DNA of 64,000 nucleotides from Pyruvatibacter sp. HU-CL02332 (GTDB taxonomy: Bacteria; Pseudomonadota; Alphaproteobacteria; CGMCC-115125): the NCBI RefSeq assembly GCF_040362765.1, contig NZ_BAABWK010000002.1, positions 124,001-188,000 of the forward strand, in the 5' to 3' direction. Position numbers and translations under genes: made by a program. The stretch's first letter is position 1. Every line of letters begins with the position of its first letter. Of this stretch, positions 63,198-64,000 are shown in pieces. The notes below the pieces were generated by a model that was not told where the DNA came from, did not search any database, and worked only from the letters and a program-made list of their open reading frames with translations.

Positions 63198-63431
63198 ATG
63201 GCGCGGACGATGACGAAAACAGCGACCTATTCCGTCATGCACATGGTTGTGGCGATCAGCGTGGCCTATGCGCTGACCGGGAGCTGGATTGTGGCCCTTG
63301 GTATCGGGCTGGTGCAGCCTGTCGTGCAAACCGTGGCCTACCATCTGCACGAAAGGGCATGGTCTTTTGGTGATCCGCGTGGCCATAGTCGGCGTAAGGT
63401 TACCATCGACACGGCACAGGCTGCGGCTTAG
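63198..63431 (+). CDS. DUF2061 membrane protein
   Basis: 77-residue protein from the ATG at 63198 (MARTMTKTATYSVMHM), two hydrophobic helices (SVMHMVVAISVAYALTG and IVALGIGLVQPVVQTVAYHL) and a basic tail with HERAWSF, the DUF2061 motif. GTG at 63189 is an in-frame alternative. In some bacteria DUF2061 is fused to or follows sulfur-assimilation genes, but no such gene is adjacent here. Confidence 0.88.
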   Translation: MARTMTKTATYSVMHMVVAISVAYALTGSWIVALGIGLVQPVVQTVAYHLHERAWSFGDPRGHSRRKVTIDTAQAAA

Positions 63432-63544
63432 TTGGCACCCGGACACAATATGTTGGGTTCCAAGGGGGTAGGCGGCGTCTGACAGCAAAACCCGTGATCG
63501 GTGAGCAATTTCAGCGGTCTAGCCGCTCATATGAGGGTCATTGA

Positions 63545-64000
63545 ATGTCAGATATTGGTCACGCTCCGCCTGAAACGCCTCACAAATACCGCCCGATTGC
63601 ACCGCCACGGCCGACTCTCTGGCCGCTGGAAATGCGTGTTCTGGGCGAAGGGGCAGCCCTTGCAGCCGCCTGGCCGGCCCTAGACCGGGCCCCCAATGGC
63701 GACGGCCACGGTGTGATCGTGGTTCCGGGCTTTTCGACAGATGACAACTCGACTGTTCCCCTGCGCCGCTACATCCGCAACCGCGGGTATCACACCCGTG
63801 GCTGGCGCAATGGCCGCAATGATGGCCCGACACAGGCAAATCTCGACGCCATCGTCGATAATGCCAAGGAACTGGCCGACAAGACGGGCGAAAAGGTCTC
63901 GCTTGTGGGCTGGAGCCTGGGCGGGGTTCTTGTTCGCGAAGCCACCCGTCAAAATCCTGAACTTGTGCGTGGCGTCATCACCATGGGCAGTCCGTTCCAG
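63545..64000 (+). CDS. Alpha/beta hydrolase (3' end cut by window)
   Basis: First 152 residues of an alpha/beta-hydrolase-fold protein (MSDIGHAPPETPHKYRPIA). The nucleophile elbow is GWSLGG near residue 123 (VSLVGWSLGGVLVREATR), preceded by GVIVVPGFSTDDNST and the oxyanion-region RYIRNRGYHTRGW. It looks like a lipase/esterase or thioesterase-like hydrolase, but no substrate is evident and the C-terminus, including the catalytic His, lies beyond the window. Confidence 0.85.
   Translation, partial: MSDIGHAPPETPHKYRPIAPPRPTLWPLEMRVLGEGAALAAAWPALDRAPNGDGHGVIVVPGFSTDDNSTVPLRRYIRNRGYHTRGWRNGRNDGPTQANLDAIVDNAKELADKTGEKVSLVGWSLGGVLVREATRQNPELVRGVITMGSPFQ

Overview
The window is a GC-rich alphaproteobacterial chromosome segment carrying 68 supported protein genes (two cut by the window edges) and one tRNA. 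Several features point to Alphaproteobacteria, probably a marine or free-living Hyphomicrobiales/Parvibaculales-like organism: a C4-pathway 5-aminolevulinate synthase, a MucR/Ros regulator, an LdtR-type MarR regulator beside an L,D-transpeptidase, a Bpt aminoacyl-tRNA-protein transferase, the nrdR-ribD-ribE-ribBX-ribH-nusB-thiL cluster, the bamE/cytochrome-chaperone/yceD/plsX/fabH/ihfA/merR cluster, and CtrA-like TTAA-N7-TTAA near-matches before motA. The genus cannot be fixed from the sequence alone. I saw no insertion sequence, prophage, CRISPR array, rRNA or plasmid replication gene.

Layout. 1-6.1 kb (minus): a TRAP solute-binding protein (partial), Bpt, an SLC13 permease with two RCK_C domains, an RDD protein, and motB/motA. 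6.3-12.9 kb: flavin reductase, MarR regulator, penicillin-acylase-type Ntn hydrolase, a beta-hydroxyacid dehydrogenase, hemB and a methyltransferase. 13.4-16.5 kb: a three-gene valine (isobutyryl-CoA) catabolic operon. 16.6-22.8 kb: globin, ldtR, a DUF1295 membrane protein, an L,D-transpeptidase, a glycerophosphodiesterase, hemA and a small conserved protein. 22.8-30.6 kb: mucR, glyA, then nrdR and the riboflavin/nusB/thiL operon. 30.6-39.4 kb: methyltransferase, H+-pyrophosphatase, GFA protein, bamE, the envelope/fatty-acid cluster and tRNA-Pro(GGG).

39.4-55.7 kb is the accessory part: a Wzy/Wzx-type surface polysaccharide locus. One minus-strand unit encodes Wza, a GT4 glycosyltransferase and a Wzy-like polymerase. 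A divergent gene encodes a Wzz/Wzc-like protein whose kinase domain lacks the P-loop. A second minus-strand unit reads GNAT3, JmjC-like-2, GNAT2, flippase, GNAT1, JmjC-like-1, with two 4-base start/stop overlaps. A NodB-type deacetylase is divergent to it, and a GT1-like glycosyltransferase lies further downstream. Three BioF2/CelD-type acyltransferases interleaved with two JmjC/cupin-type putative oxygenases around one flippase is the most unusual arrangement in the window. I infer a polysaccharide carrying acyl or aminoacyl decorations that are hydroxylated or otherwise oxidised.

55.7-64 kb is mostly housekeeping: DUF2842, ctaA, metY-type sulfhydrylase, CoA-binding protein, HD-GYP protein, enoyl-CoA hydratase, bactofilin, rplM-rpsI, truncated globin, DUF2061 and a partial alpha/beta hydrolase. 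Heme genes (hemB, hemA, ctaA) and heme users (two globins) are scattered, not clustered. A probable 26-residue membrane peptide gene (54271-54351) has its own good promoter.
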